DNA of 5,524 bases from an uncultured Corynebacterium sp. (GTDB lineage Bacteria > Actinomycetota > Actinomycetes > Mycobacteriales > Mycobacteriaceae): positions 1-5,524 of the forward strand of contig CALTTF010000102.1 in the NCBI GenBank assembly GCA_943908385.1. The letters are read 5' to 3'. A model generated the notes under the pieces. It was given only the letters and a program-made list of their open reading frames with translations. It searched no databases and was not told the origin of the DNA. Below are positions 1 to 5,216 of the stretch, in pieces (within the stretch, counting starts at the first letter, position 1; each line of letters starts with the position of its first letter). The position numbers and the translations under genes are program-made.

Positions 1-1127
1 TCGTAGAGGACGACGGCGATGTGGCCGCCGTCGAGAGGCGGCAGCGGCACGAGGTTGAACAGCGCCAGGAAGAAATTCAGTGAGGCGAGCAGCGAGAAGA
101 AGACCGCCCACTGGTTCTGTTCCGCGAGCTCACCGCCCGCGCGCGACGCTCCGACCACGCTGATCGGCCCTTCGACGTCGCGCTCCGCGCCGAAGATCGA
201 CGAGACCACGCCCGGGATCTTGCCCGGGAACGCGATGATGCCCTTCACGCTCGCCGTGATCATCTCCCCCGACAGTCTGCCTGCTGCCGGGACGCCCTCG
301 AGCGGGCCGAAGCGCTTCATCGCGTCGGCCACCGGCGCGTTGCCCATGCCGATCGCGCCCGCCGTGAACGGCTGGCCGTCGGAGTCGAGGCGGACGACCT
401 CGTCAAGCTGGACGGGGATGTCGAGGTGGGTGCTGCCCGCGCCGTCTCCTGCCGCATCTCCCTCGACGTCGCCGCCTGCACTGCCCGCGCCGCCCACGCC
501 GCCCGTATCGCCGCCGCGGCGCTCGATGCCGAGCACGATGGTCTCACCCGGACGCTCCATGACGTAGTCGCGCAGCTCCACGAACGACTCGAGCTCGGCG
601 CCATCGACGGTGAGGATGCGGTCGCCGGGGCGCACGCCGGCGGCTGCGGCGGGGCCGTCGCCGGTGCAGTCGGCCAAGTTCTCAGCGTCCACCTGATCGG
701 CGGTGCACGTCAGCTCACCGACGGTCGGCGTACGGTCGGCGTACGGGTTCGGAATCCCGGACGACACGGCGAGTAGGTAGATCACCATGAAGCCGAGGAG
801 CAGGTTCATCACGATGCCGCCGCTCATCACCGCCACGCGCTGCCACCACGGCTTGCGGTACATCGCGTGGGGCTCTTCCTCGGCCGTCAGCGGGTCCATC
901 GCGGTCATGCCCGCGATGTCGCAGAACCCGCCGAACGGCAACGCGGCGAGGCCGTACTCCGTCTCGCCGCGCTTCACCGACGCCACGGTCGGTCCGAAGC
1001 CCAAGAAGAAGCGCCGCACCCGCATCCCGAACGCCTTGGCGGTGAGCATGTGCCCCGCCTCGTGCAGCGCGATCGACAAGGCAATGCACAGCGCGAACAG
1101 CACAATGCCGAAGACAAATGCGGGCAT
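1..1127 (-). CDS. rip1: Rip1/RseP-type site-2 intramembrane zinc metalloprotease (M50 family), C-terminus cut by window edge
   Basis: Membrane-embedded zinc protease that cuts transmembrane substrates (in relatives, anti-sigma factors and envelope proteins) after a first cleavage outside the membrane. The 375 residues in the window start at ATG 1127. TM1 (about 4-21) runs into the HEAGH zinc motif at 22-26 (H22, H26 ligands, E23 catalytic). GGFCDIAGMT lies at 66-75, a GGIVMN segment with N108 begins the next TM (about 103-121), a PDZ domain spans about 135-242, and LDGGH is at 365-369, with D366 the expected third zinc ligand. Cys141 and Cys154 sit in the extracytoplasmic PDZ. Residues 205-233 form a Gly/Asp-rich insert. 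The start follows the dxr stop by 18 nt in the same frame and has no clear Shine-Dalgarno, so translational coupling to dxr is likely. Mycobacterial Rip1 is about 400 residues, so perhaps 30-40 are missing. Family assignment is firm; the substrates here are unknown. Confidence 0.95.
   Translation of the reverse strand, partial: MPAFVFGIVLFALCIALSIALHEAGHMLTAKAFGMRVRRFFLGFGPTVASVKRGETEYGLAALPFGGFCDIAGMTAMDPLTAEEEPHAMYRKPWWQRVAVMSGGIVMNLLLGFMVIYLLAVSSGIPNPYADRTPTVGELTCTADQVDAENLADCTGDGPAAAAGVRPGDRILTVDGAELESFVELRDYVMERPGETIVLGIERRGGDTGGVGGAGSAGGDVEGDAAGDGAGSTHLDIPVQLDEVVRLDSDGQPFTAGAIGMGNAPVADAMKRFGPLEGVPAAGRLSGEMITASVKGIIAFPGKIPGVVSSIFGAERDVEGPISVVGASRAGGELAEQNQWAVFFSLLASLNFFLALFNLVPLPPLDGGHIAVVLY
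429..515 (-). repeat. Low-complexity Gly/Asp/Ala-rich insert in the protease PDZ domain, with an internal in-frame direct repeat
   Basis: Residues 205-233 of the Rip1-type protease are almost only Gly, Ala, Asp, Ser, Thr, Val and Glu, between a strand ending in IERR and one starting LDIPVQL. The 12-mer CTGCCCGCGCCG (plus strand) occurs exactly at 433-444 and 481-492, 48 bp apart, so GAGS recurs 16 residues apart (213-216 and 229-232). This looks like growth by in-frame duplication or slippage. It probably forms a flexible acidic loop on the outer face of the membrane. Confidence 0.7.
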
Positions 1128-1145
1128 GGGTGGGGGCTTTCTGGG

Positions 1146-2297
1146 TTAGGAGGTGGCGTCGATAAGCGAATTGGCGCGGCGGCGCGCCTGCGTCTCCACG
1201 GCCACGATTTCGTCGAACGACGACGGTACCACCGCGTAATCCGACGCCGAATCGAGCACCTCCGCCACGATGTCGACGATCTGCGGGAAGCGGATCCGCC
1301 CCGCGAGGAACGCCGCCGCCGCCTCCTCGTTCGCCGCGTTGTACACCGCCGGGAACGTGCCGCGCGCCGCCGCGACCTCGCGGGCGAGACGCACCGCAGA
1401 AAAGACGGACTCATCGAGCGGCTCGAAGCGCCAGTCGGACGCCTCGCGGAAGTCGAGCGCCGGCTGCGCGCCCGCAACGCGCCCGGGCCACGCCAACGCG
1501 TGAGCGATCGGCATCTTCATCGACGGCGGCGACGCCTGCGCGATCGTGGCGCCGTCGGTGAACGTCACCATCGAGTGAACGATCGACTGCGGGTGCACGA
1601 CCACGTCGATGATGTCCGGGGAGATGCCGAACAGCAGGGTCGCCTCGATGAGCTCGAGGCCTTTGTTGATCATGGTCGCGGAGTTCAGCGTGTTCATCTG
1701 CCCCATCGACCACGTCGGGTGCGCGGCGGCTTGTTCGGGTGTGACGTCCCACATTTGCTCGCGCGTCCAGCCGCGGAACGGCCCGCCGGACGCGGTGAGC
1801 ACGTAGCGGTCGACATCCTCGGCGCGGCCCGCGCGCAGGCATTGCGCCATCGCGGAGTGCTCGGAGTCGACGGGCACGATCTCGCCGCCCTTTGCCGTGA
1901 CGAGGTCGCCGCCGGCCACGAGCGACTCCTTGTTCGCCAGGGCGAGCACGGCGCCGCGGTCCAGCGTGGCCAGCGTCGACGCCAGGCCAAGCGAGCCGAC
2001 GAGCGCGTTGAGTACCACGTCCGCGTCGATGTTGCGCACCAGCTCCTCCGCCGCGCGTTCGCCAGCGCGTACAGGTTCACCGAGGGCTTCCGCGACAATT
2101 TCCGCCGCACTTTGCTTTGCGACGCCCACCCGGTCCCCCTTCAGCCCCCACCTCTTCGCCTGAGCGATGACGGCCTGCGGGTCCGACCCGCCGGCGGCGA
2201 TGCCGACGACCTCGAACTGCCCCGGCGCCGCGTCGATCACCTCCAGCGCCTGCGTGCCGATCGACCCGGTGGACCCCAAAATGAGAACTTTTCGCAC
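1146..2297 (-). CDS. dxr: 1-deoxy-D-xylulose 5-phosphate reductoisomerase (MEP pathway)
   Basis: Cytoplasmic enzyme that rearranges and reduces 1-deoxy-D-xylulose 5-phosphate to 2-C-methyl-D-erythritol 4-phosphate using NADPH and a divalent metal; it is the target of fosmidomycin. It has 383 residues, normal for the family (about 380-410). The NADPH Rossmann motif GSTGSIG is at 8-14 and LANKESLV at 120-127. Metal ligands are D144, E146 and E215. The substrate loop has SGGPFR at 170-175, HPTWSMG at 193-199 and MNTLNSATMINKG at 201-213, with N211 and K212 matching E. coli N227 and K228. All key residues are present. The GTG at 2297 is chosen because it starts the first beta strand (VRKVLILGSTG). 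GGAGGA touches this GTG directly, too close to act as a ribosome site, while GAGAAT lies 7 nt upstream, which suggests a leaderless mRNA. An in-frame GTG at 2315 is an alternative. Extension further upstream would run into the divergent gene. The rip1-type gene follows after 18 nt, probably as an operon. Confidence 0.96.
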   Translation of the reverse strand: MRKVLILGSTGSIGTQALEVIDAAPGQFEVVGIAAGGSDPQAVIAQAKRWGLKGDRVGVAKQSAAEIVAEALGEPVRAGERAAEELVRNIDADVVLNALVGSLGLASTLATLDRGAVLALANKESLVAGGDLVTAKGGEIVPVDSEHSAMAQCLRAGRAEDVDRYVLTASGGPFRGWTREQMWDVTPEQAAAHPTWSMGQMNTLNSATMINKGLELIEATLLFGISPDIIDVVVHPQSIVHSMVTFTDGATIAQASPPSMKMPIAHALAWPGRVAGAQPALDFREASDWRFEPLDESVFSAVRLAREVAAARGTFPAVYNAANEEAAAAFLAGRIRFPQIVDIVAEVLDSASDYAVVPSSFDEIVAVETQARRRANSLIDATS

Positions 2298-2303
2298 TCC
2301 TCC

Positions 2304-2309
2304 ATTCTC
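2304..2309 (-). promoter_or_regulatory. Candidate -10 box for a leaderless dxr transcript
   Basis: Read on the minus strand, TGTGAGAAT contains an extended -10 (TGT) followed by GAGAAT, which matches TATAAT at 4 of 6 positions. A start 7 nt downstream would fall exactly on the G of the dxr GTG at 2297. No good -35 is seen at the expected distance (GACGAA at 2332-2327), but corynebacterial -35 elements are often weak. Inference only. Confidence 0.4.
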
Positions 2310-2353
2310 ACACACCGCGCGGGGTCTTCGTCCCGGCCCCGCCGCCGTCGGAC

Positions 2354-2406
2354 CGCAGTGGTCGCCGCAGTGTCGACGCAGTGTCACCGCAATGGCTACC
2401 GCAGCG
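2354..2406. repeat. Five degenerate CGCAGTG repeats with 11-12 bp spacing
   Basis: CGCAGTG occurs exactly at 2354-2360, 2366-2372 and 2377-2383, then as CGCAATG at 2388-2394 and CGCAGCG at 2400-2406. Start-to-start distances are 12, 11, 11 and 12 bp, close to one turn of DNA. The intervening bases are also similar (GTCGC, TCGA, TCAC, GCTAC). This could be an array of protein-binding half sites on one DNA face or a decayed tandem repeat. Confidence 0.6.
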
Positions 2407-2415
2407 GCTGTAGCC
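2394..2415. promoter_or_regulatory. Inverted repeat GGCTAC-N10-GTAGCC, possible operator
   Basis: GGCTAC at 2394-2399 is mirrored exactly by GTAGCC at 2410-2415, with a 10-bp spacer that contains the last CGCAGTG-like repeat. The 16-bp centre-to-centre distance is not a full helical turn multiple, and no T-tract follows, so it does not look like a terminator. It may be an operator, or a hairpin in a long dxr leader. Confidence 0.35.
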
Positions 2416-2421
2416 CCGGGG

Positions 2422-2437
2422 TCAAACGAATGTTTGC
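2422..2437. promoter_or_regulatory. LexA (SOS) box-like inverted repeat
   Basis: TCAAACGAATGTTTGC contains the perfect inverted repeat CAAAC-GAAT-GTTTG. Compared with the actinobacterial SOS box as I recall it (TCGAAC-N4-GTTCGA) it keeps the AAC-N4-GTT core and 9 of 12 specified bases. It lies about 54 bp upstream of the plus-strand TATAAT and 125 bp upstream of the dxr start. Neither flanking gene is a classic SOS gene, so another regulator or chance is possible. Confidence 0.3.
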
Positions 2438-2490
2438 CGCCCGCCGACTTTCGGGGGGATGAATCGCGGCGCGCGGAACCGGTGTGCCAA

Positions 2491-2496
2491 TATAAT
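2491..2496 (+). promoter_or_regulatory. -10 box (TATAAT) of the DUF2631-type gene promoter
   Basis: A perfect TATAAT in otherwise GC-rich DNA, with a predicted start near 2503 and a leader of about 27 nt before the GTG at 2530. No TTGACA-like -35 is visible 16-18 bp upstream (GGCGCG), as is common for corynebacterial housekeeping promoters. On the opposite strand TATATT overlaps it (2494-2489), so it may fire toward dxr as well. Confidence 0.65.
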
Positions 2497-2517
2497 GGGC
2501 AAGAACTGATTTCACGC

Positions 2518-2523
2518 AAGGAG
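2518..2523 (+). promoter_or_regulatory. Ribosome binding site deciding the GTG start at 2530
   Basis: AAGGAG followed by a 6-nt spacer and GTG at 2530. A second GTG at 2525 is out of frame and too close. This site fixes the start and rules out the longer open frame that extends upstream through the promoter. Confidence 0.85.
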
Positions 2524-2529
2524 TGTGCT

Positions 2530-3090
2530 GTGAGCGCTAAGGACGATGCACCCCAGGTGTACAACGGTGTTTCCGAGGCCGACGTCCCGTCGGCGAAGCT
2601 CGGCTGGAGCGAGCTGACGCCGAAGACCATTCAGACTGCAGGCTGGATTTCCGTGCTTTTCCTGCTGGGCTACAACTTCGGTAACCACCGCGGTCACGTC
2701 GAGACGATCTGGCTGCTGTCCATCGCGGCTTTGATCGCCATCGGCCTGATTCTGTTCGCGCTGCGTCCGGAGCTGTCCCAGGTGCGCACCCTGACCGCGC
2801 ACAACAAGCCGGAAGGCCACGTCGAGCCGAACTGGACCCACGAGCAGCACACGCTGACCGGCCGCTACGCAGAGCTGTCCGACAGCCAGCTGCGCGCCCT
2901 CAACATCGACCCGGCCACCGTTCACGGTGCACGCGGCGCACGCGGCACGCACGAGCTGCAGGGTGCCCACGCTGCCCCGACTCACGCCGCACAGGCTCAC
3001 GCCGGCCACCTCGCCCACGGCGAGGACATCGCCGCACCGGAGATCCCGAACGTCCGGGAGACTCTGCGGGTGGAAGAGGATCAGCGCTAA
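2530..3090 (+). CDS. DUF2631-type two-TM membrane protein with histidine-rich C-terminal tail
   Basis: Function unknown. I place it in the DUF2631 family because of its actinobacterial position beside dxr and its layout, from memory rather than a search. The 186-residue product has a polar N-terminus with a conserved-looking GWSELTPKT stretch (25-33). Two membrane segments follow (about 37-51 and 60-78), joined by a short loop NHRGHVE, then RPE and a long hydrophilic tail. A hairpin with both ends in the cytoplasm is the simplest topology. The tail holds H91, H97, H104, H107, then seven more His between 132 and 163 in an Ala/Gly/His-rich stretch, so metal binding is conceivable. A perfect 9-bp tandem repeat (2929-2946) encodes ARG-ARG at 134-139. 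It has its own promoter and RBS, is divergent from dxr and converges on rlmN across a shared hairpin. The family is typically shorter, so the tail may be lineage-specific. Confidence 0.88.
   Translation: MSAKDDAPQVYNGVSEADVPSAKLGWSELTPKTIQTAGWISVLFLLGYNFGNHRGHVETIWLLSIAALIAIGLILFALRPELSQVRTLTAHNKPEGHVEPNWTHEQHTLTGRYAELSDSQLRALNIDPATVHGARGARGTHELQGAHAAPTHAAQAHAGHLAHGEDIAAPEIPNVRETLRVEEDQR
2929..2946 (+). repeat. 9-bp perfect tandem duplication (GCACGCGGC x2)
   Basis: Two exact copies of GCACGCGGC at 2929-2937 and 2938-2946, in frame, encoding Ala-Arg-Gly twice in the low-complexity tail of the DUF2631-type protein. The next bases (ACGCACG) resemble a partial third copy. Likely replication slippage. 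Confidence 0.75.
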
Positions 3091-3111
3091 AAAGGGAGCG
3101 TCGATAAGCGG

Positions 3112-3146
3112 AAAGCTCCGGGGACCAACTGGTCGCCCGGAGCTTT
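3112..3146. terminator. Bidirectional rho-independent terminator between DUF2631-type gene and rlmN
   Basis: AAAGCTCCGGG (3112-3122) pairs perfectly with CCCGGAGCTTT (3136-3146). Inside, GACC (3123-3126) pairs with GGTC (3131-3134) around an AACT loop, leaving one bulged G (3135), so 15 base pairs in all. The A and T runs flank the GC core on both strands, so the hairpin can end transcripts from either side. It starts 22 nt after the DUF2631-type stop and ends 2 nt beyond the rlmN stop. Confidence 0.88.
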
Positions 3147-3148
3147 TG

Positions 3149-4258
3149 CTATGCCCCCGCTTGCTTCTCGTCGGCCGCGAGCTGGCCGCACGCCGCCGCG
3201 ATCTCCTGGCCCTTCGTGTCGCGCACCGTGCAGGTGACCCCCTGGGCGATGACGCGGCGGACGAACTCGTCCTGGCGCTCGCGCGGCGAGGCATCCCACT
3301 TCGAGCCCGGCGTCGGGTTCAGCGGGATGAGGTTGACGTGGACGAGGGGGCCGAGTGCGTCGTGAAGCTTGCGGCCCAGCATGTCCGCGCGGAAATCGTG
3401 GTCGTTAATGTCGCGGATGAGCGCGTACTCGATCGACACGCGGCGGCCCGTCTGATCCGCGTAATAACGCGCGGACGTGAGGACGTCCTCGACACTGAAG
3501 CGGTTGTTCATGGGCACGAGGGTGTCGCGCAGCTCGTCGTCGGGCGTGTGCAGCGACACCGCGAGAGTGACGTTGAGGCCCTCGTCGGCGAGCTTGCGGA
3601 TCGCGGGCGCGAGGCCGACCGTAGACACCGTGACGTTGCGCTGCGAAATGCCGAAGCCTTGCGGCGCGGGCGAGACGATCTGGCGCACCGCGGACACGAC
3701 GCGCTTGTAGTTCGCCAGCGGCTCGCCCATGCCCATGAAGACCACGTTGGTGAGGCGGCCGCCCTCGGCCTCCATCATCGCTGCGGCCTCGCGGACCTGG
3801 TCGACGATCTCCGCCGTGGACAAGTTGCGGTCGAGACCACCCTGGCCCGTGGCGCAGAACGGGCACGCCATGCCGCAGCCGGCCTGCGAAGAAATGCACA
3901 GCGTCGCGCGGCCCGGGTAGCGCATCAGCACCGACTCGAGCAGGATGCCGTCGTGGAGGCGCCACAGGGTCTTGGTGGTGTCTCCCTCGTCCGTCTCGAC
4001 GGTGCGCACCGGGGTGAGCAGGCGCGGGAACAGCGCGTCCTTGACTGCTTGGCGCTGCGCGGCCGGCAGATCCGTCATCGTCGACGGGTCCGCCTCGAAA
4101 CGCCCGTAATAGTGGCGGGCGATCTGGTCGGCGCGGAACTTGGGCAGGCCGAGGTCGGCGAGGGCGTCGATACGCTCCTGCGCGTTCAGGTCGGCGAAGT
4201 GCTTCGGCGGCATCCCGCGCTTCGGCGAGATCAACTGGATTGTGGGAATATCACTCAT
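3149..4258 (-). CDS. rlmN: Dual-specificity 23S rRNA (A2503-C2)/tRNA (A37-C2) methyltransferase, radical SAM
   Basis: Cytoplasmic radical-SAM enzyme that adds a methyl group to C2 of A2503 in the 23S rRNA peptidyl-transferase centre and, in E. coli, of A37 in some tRNAs. The 369-residue product matches the usual length. The N-terminal accessory domain spans about 15-100. The CxxxCxxC iron-sulfur motif is C128, C132, C135, and GMGEP at 176-180 lies in the SAM-binding region. N314 (LIPLNP) and C357 (AACGQL) match E. coli N312 and the methyl-carrying C355; C121 matches C118 and E108 matches E105. A2503 is conserved in RlmN, whereas Cfr methylates C8; nothing here points to Cfr, and the housekeeping setting supports RlmN. 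ATG 4258 (MSDIPTIQL) is chosen because its N-terminus aligns in length with relatives as I recall them. An in-frame ATG at 4270 is possible; neither has a strong Shine-Dalgarno. Third gene of the frr-cdsA-rlmN group. Confidence 0.96.
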   Translation of the reverse strand: MSDIPTIQLISPKRGMPPKHFADLNAQERIDALADLGLPKFRADQIARHYYGRFEADPSTMTDLPAAQRQAVKDALFPRLLTPVRTVETDEGDTTKTLWRLHDGILLESVLMRYPGRATLCISSQAGCGMACPFCATGQGGLDRNLSTAEIVDQVREAAAMMEAEGGRLTNVVFMGMGEPLANYKRVVSAVRQIVSPAPQGFGISQRNVTVSTVGLAPAIRKLADEGLNVTLAVSLHTPDDELRDTLVPMNNRFSVEDVLTSARYYADQTGRRVSIEYALIRDINDHDFRADMLGRKLHDALGPLVHVNLIPLNPTPGSKWDASPRERQDEFVRRVIAQGVTCTVRDTKGQEIAAACGQLAADEKQAGA

Positions 4259-4260
4259 GG

Positions 4261-4279
4261 CGTGCCCCATTCTGGCACG
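4261..4279 (-). other. Small hairpin immediately upstream of the rlmN start
   Basis: CGTGCC (4261-4266) and GGCACG (4274-4279) form a 6-bp GC-rich stem with a 7-nt loop. On the rlmN mRNA the hairpin ends 2 nt before ATG 4258 and holds the alternative in-frame ATG (4270-4268) in its loop. It could restrict initiation at one or both starts. Short enough to be chance. Confidence 0.35.
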
Positions 4280-4316
4280 TGGCAGCCCCGTTTTCTAATT
4301 TCTGTGCCGGCCGCGG

Positions 4317-5213
4317 CTACAGGACCACGACGTTCATCAGCAGCCAGGTGGCTGCGGCGGCGGGAAGGATGCCGTCGATGCGGTCCATCAGGCCGCCGTG
4401 GCCTGGCAGCAACCCGGACATGTCCTTCAGGCCGAGCTCGCGCTTGAACTGGCTTTCCACCAGGTCGCCGAGTGTCGCGCACACGACGATGCCGAGGCCG
4501 AAGACCAGCCCCGCCCACCACGGGCTGCCGAGCAGATAGATGCCGCTGAGCACGCCCGCGACCGCGCCGAACGTCACGGAGCCCGCGAAGCCCTCCCACG
4601 ATTTCTTCGGGCTGACCGCCGGCGCCATCGGGTGGGAGCCGAACAGGACACCGGCGACGTACCCGCCCACATCGGAGGCCACGACGCACAGAATGAACGT
4701 GACGATGAAGTAGCTTCCCGTCACATGCCCCGTCTCCAGGCGCGAGATCATCGCGGCGAACGAGCCGAACAGCCCGATCCACACAAGGATGAAGATGCTC
4801 ACCGCTGTATCGCGCAGGTAGTTGCGCGGCGCAGTGTGGCGGCCGTGGAAGAACAGGCGCGCGAACATGATCATCAGCGCGCTGATCGTGAACGTGGCCA
4901 GCAGCCCGGGGTAGCTGAACTGCCACGTCGAGATGATCATGCATAGCCCGAGCACAATCACGACGAAACGGTAGACGCCGTAGCCGTTCTCGCGCAGGCG
5001 GGTGAGCACCTCCCACATTCCCAGCGCGGCGGCGACGCACACGACCGGGTACCACATGGCGGGCCCGACGTAGGTGGCCACCAGAACGAGGGCGGCGAGA
5101 GCGACTCCCACGGCGATCGCGGCGGGCAAGTTGCGGCCGGCGGAGTTCTTCGGGCGCGGCAACTGTACGCGCCGAGAGTGCACCGCGTCGAGCGGTTCGC
5201 GGGAGTCGGACAC
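4317..5213 (-). CDS. cdsA: Phosphatidate cytidylyltransferase (CDP-diacylglycerol synthase)
   Basis: Integral membrane enzyme that makes CDP-diacylglycerol from phosphatidic acid and CTP, the precursor of phosphatidylinositol (including PIM glycolipids), phosphatidylglycerol and cardiolipin. The 298-residue protein has a basic, polar N-terminus (1-28) and about eight hydrophobic segments between 31 and 297. The full CDS signature is at 254-280: S254, K257-R258, K263-D264, then PGHGG (270-274) and D277-R278-I279-D280. Other conserved motifs are SDVGGYVAG (180-188, with D181) and SPKKSWEG (201-208). The start is GTG 5213, 3 nt after the frr stop and in the same frame. GAGG inside the last frr codons lies 8 nt upstream and may serve as its ribosome site, so expression is likely coupled to frr. 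After its stop comes a 58-nt gap before rlmN containing an AT-rich patch (4288-4301) that could hold a weak promoter (TAGAAA at 4297-4292) but is not convincing. Confidence 0.96.
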   Translation of the reverse strand: MSDSREPLDAVHSRRVQLPRPKNSAGRNLPAAIAVGVALAALVLVATYVGPAMWYPVVCVAAALGMWEVLTRLRENGYGVYRFVVIVLGLCMIISTWQFSYPGLLATFTISALMIMFARLFFHGRHTAPRNYLRDTAVSIFILVWIGLFGSFAAMISRLETGHVTGSYFIVTFILCVVASDVGGYVAGVLFGSHPMAPAVSPKKSWEGFAGSVTFGAVAGVLSGIYLLGSPWWAGLVFGLGIVVCATLGDLVESQFKRELGLKDMSGLLPGHGGLMDRIDGILPAAAATWLLMNVVVL

Positions 5214-5216
5214 GGT

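Larger units (their letters stand above)
2298..2529. other. Divergent intergenic region between dxr and the DUF2631-type gene
   Basis: This 232-bp stretch has no credible coding sequence on either strand. It must carry the start signals for both genes. Visible elements are a GAGAAT -10-like box just before dxr, five CGCAGTG-like repeats at 2354-2406, an inverted repeat at 2394-2415, a LexA-like inverted repeat at 2422-2437, and TATAAT at 2491-2496. The size and number of elements are larger than simple back-to-back promoters would need, but none has been shown to function. Confidence 0.8.

Noticed and set aside
867..2462. Long plus-strand open frame (531 codons) opposite dxr and the protease
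   Set aside because: It is very rich in Arg, His, Asp and Gly with no recognisable domain, lies antisense to dxr with its catalytic motifs intact, and is the usual by-product of high third-position GC.
2475..2479. GGAAC as a SigH/SigE-type -35 element
   Set aside because: No GTT-type -10 lies at the required distance downstream, and a perfect TATAAT is present instead.
2167..2529. Upstream extension of the DUF2631-type frame to 2167
   Set aside because: It would overlap dxr and the promoter. AAGGAG followed by GTG at 2530 gives a clear start, and the upstream translation is Pro/Ala/Ser-rich with no conserved look.
2298..2630. Extension of dxr upstream to an ATG at 2630
   Set aside because: The extra 111 residues have no place in the Dxr family and would overlap the divergent gene and its promoter; the conserved protein starts at VRKVLILGSTG.
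3149..4258. Cfr-type antibiotic resistance methyltransferase
   Set aside because: The housekeeping neighbourhood, close match to RlmN motifs and native codon use fit RlmN. Motifs alone do not exclude Cfr, but nothing supports it.
4271..4284. CACGTG and repeated TGGCA before rlmN as an operator
   Set aside because: The 6-bp palindrome is expected by chance in GC-rich DNA, and the TGGCA words are direct, not symmetric.
2927..4447. Long plus-strand open frame (506 codons) opposite rlmN
   Set aside because: Antisense to a well-conserved rlmN, Arg/Val/Ala-rich composition, no ribosome site, and it crosses the terminator and the end of the DUF2631-type gene.
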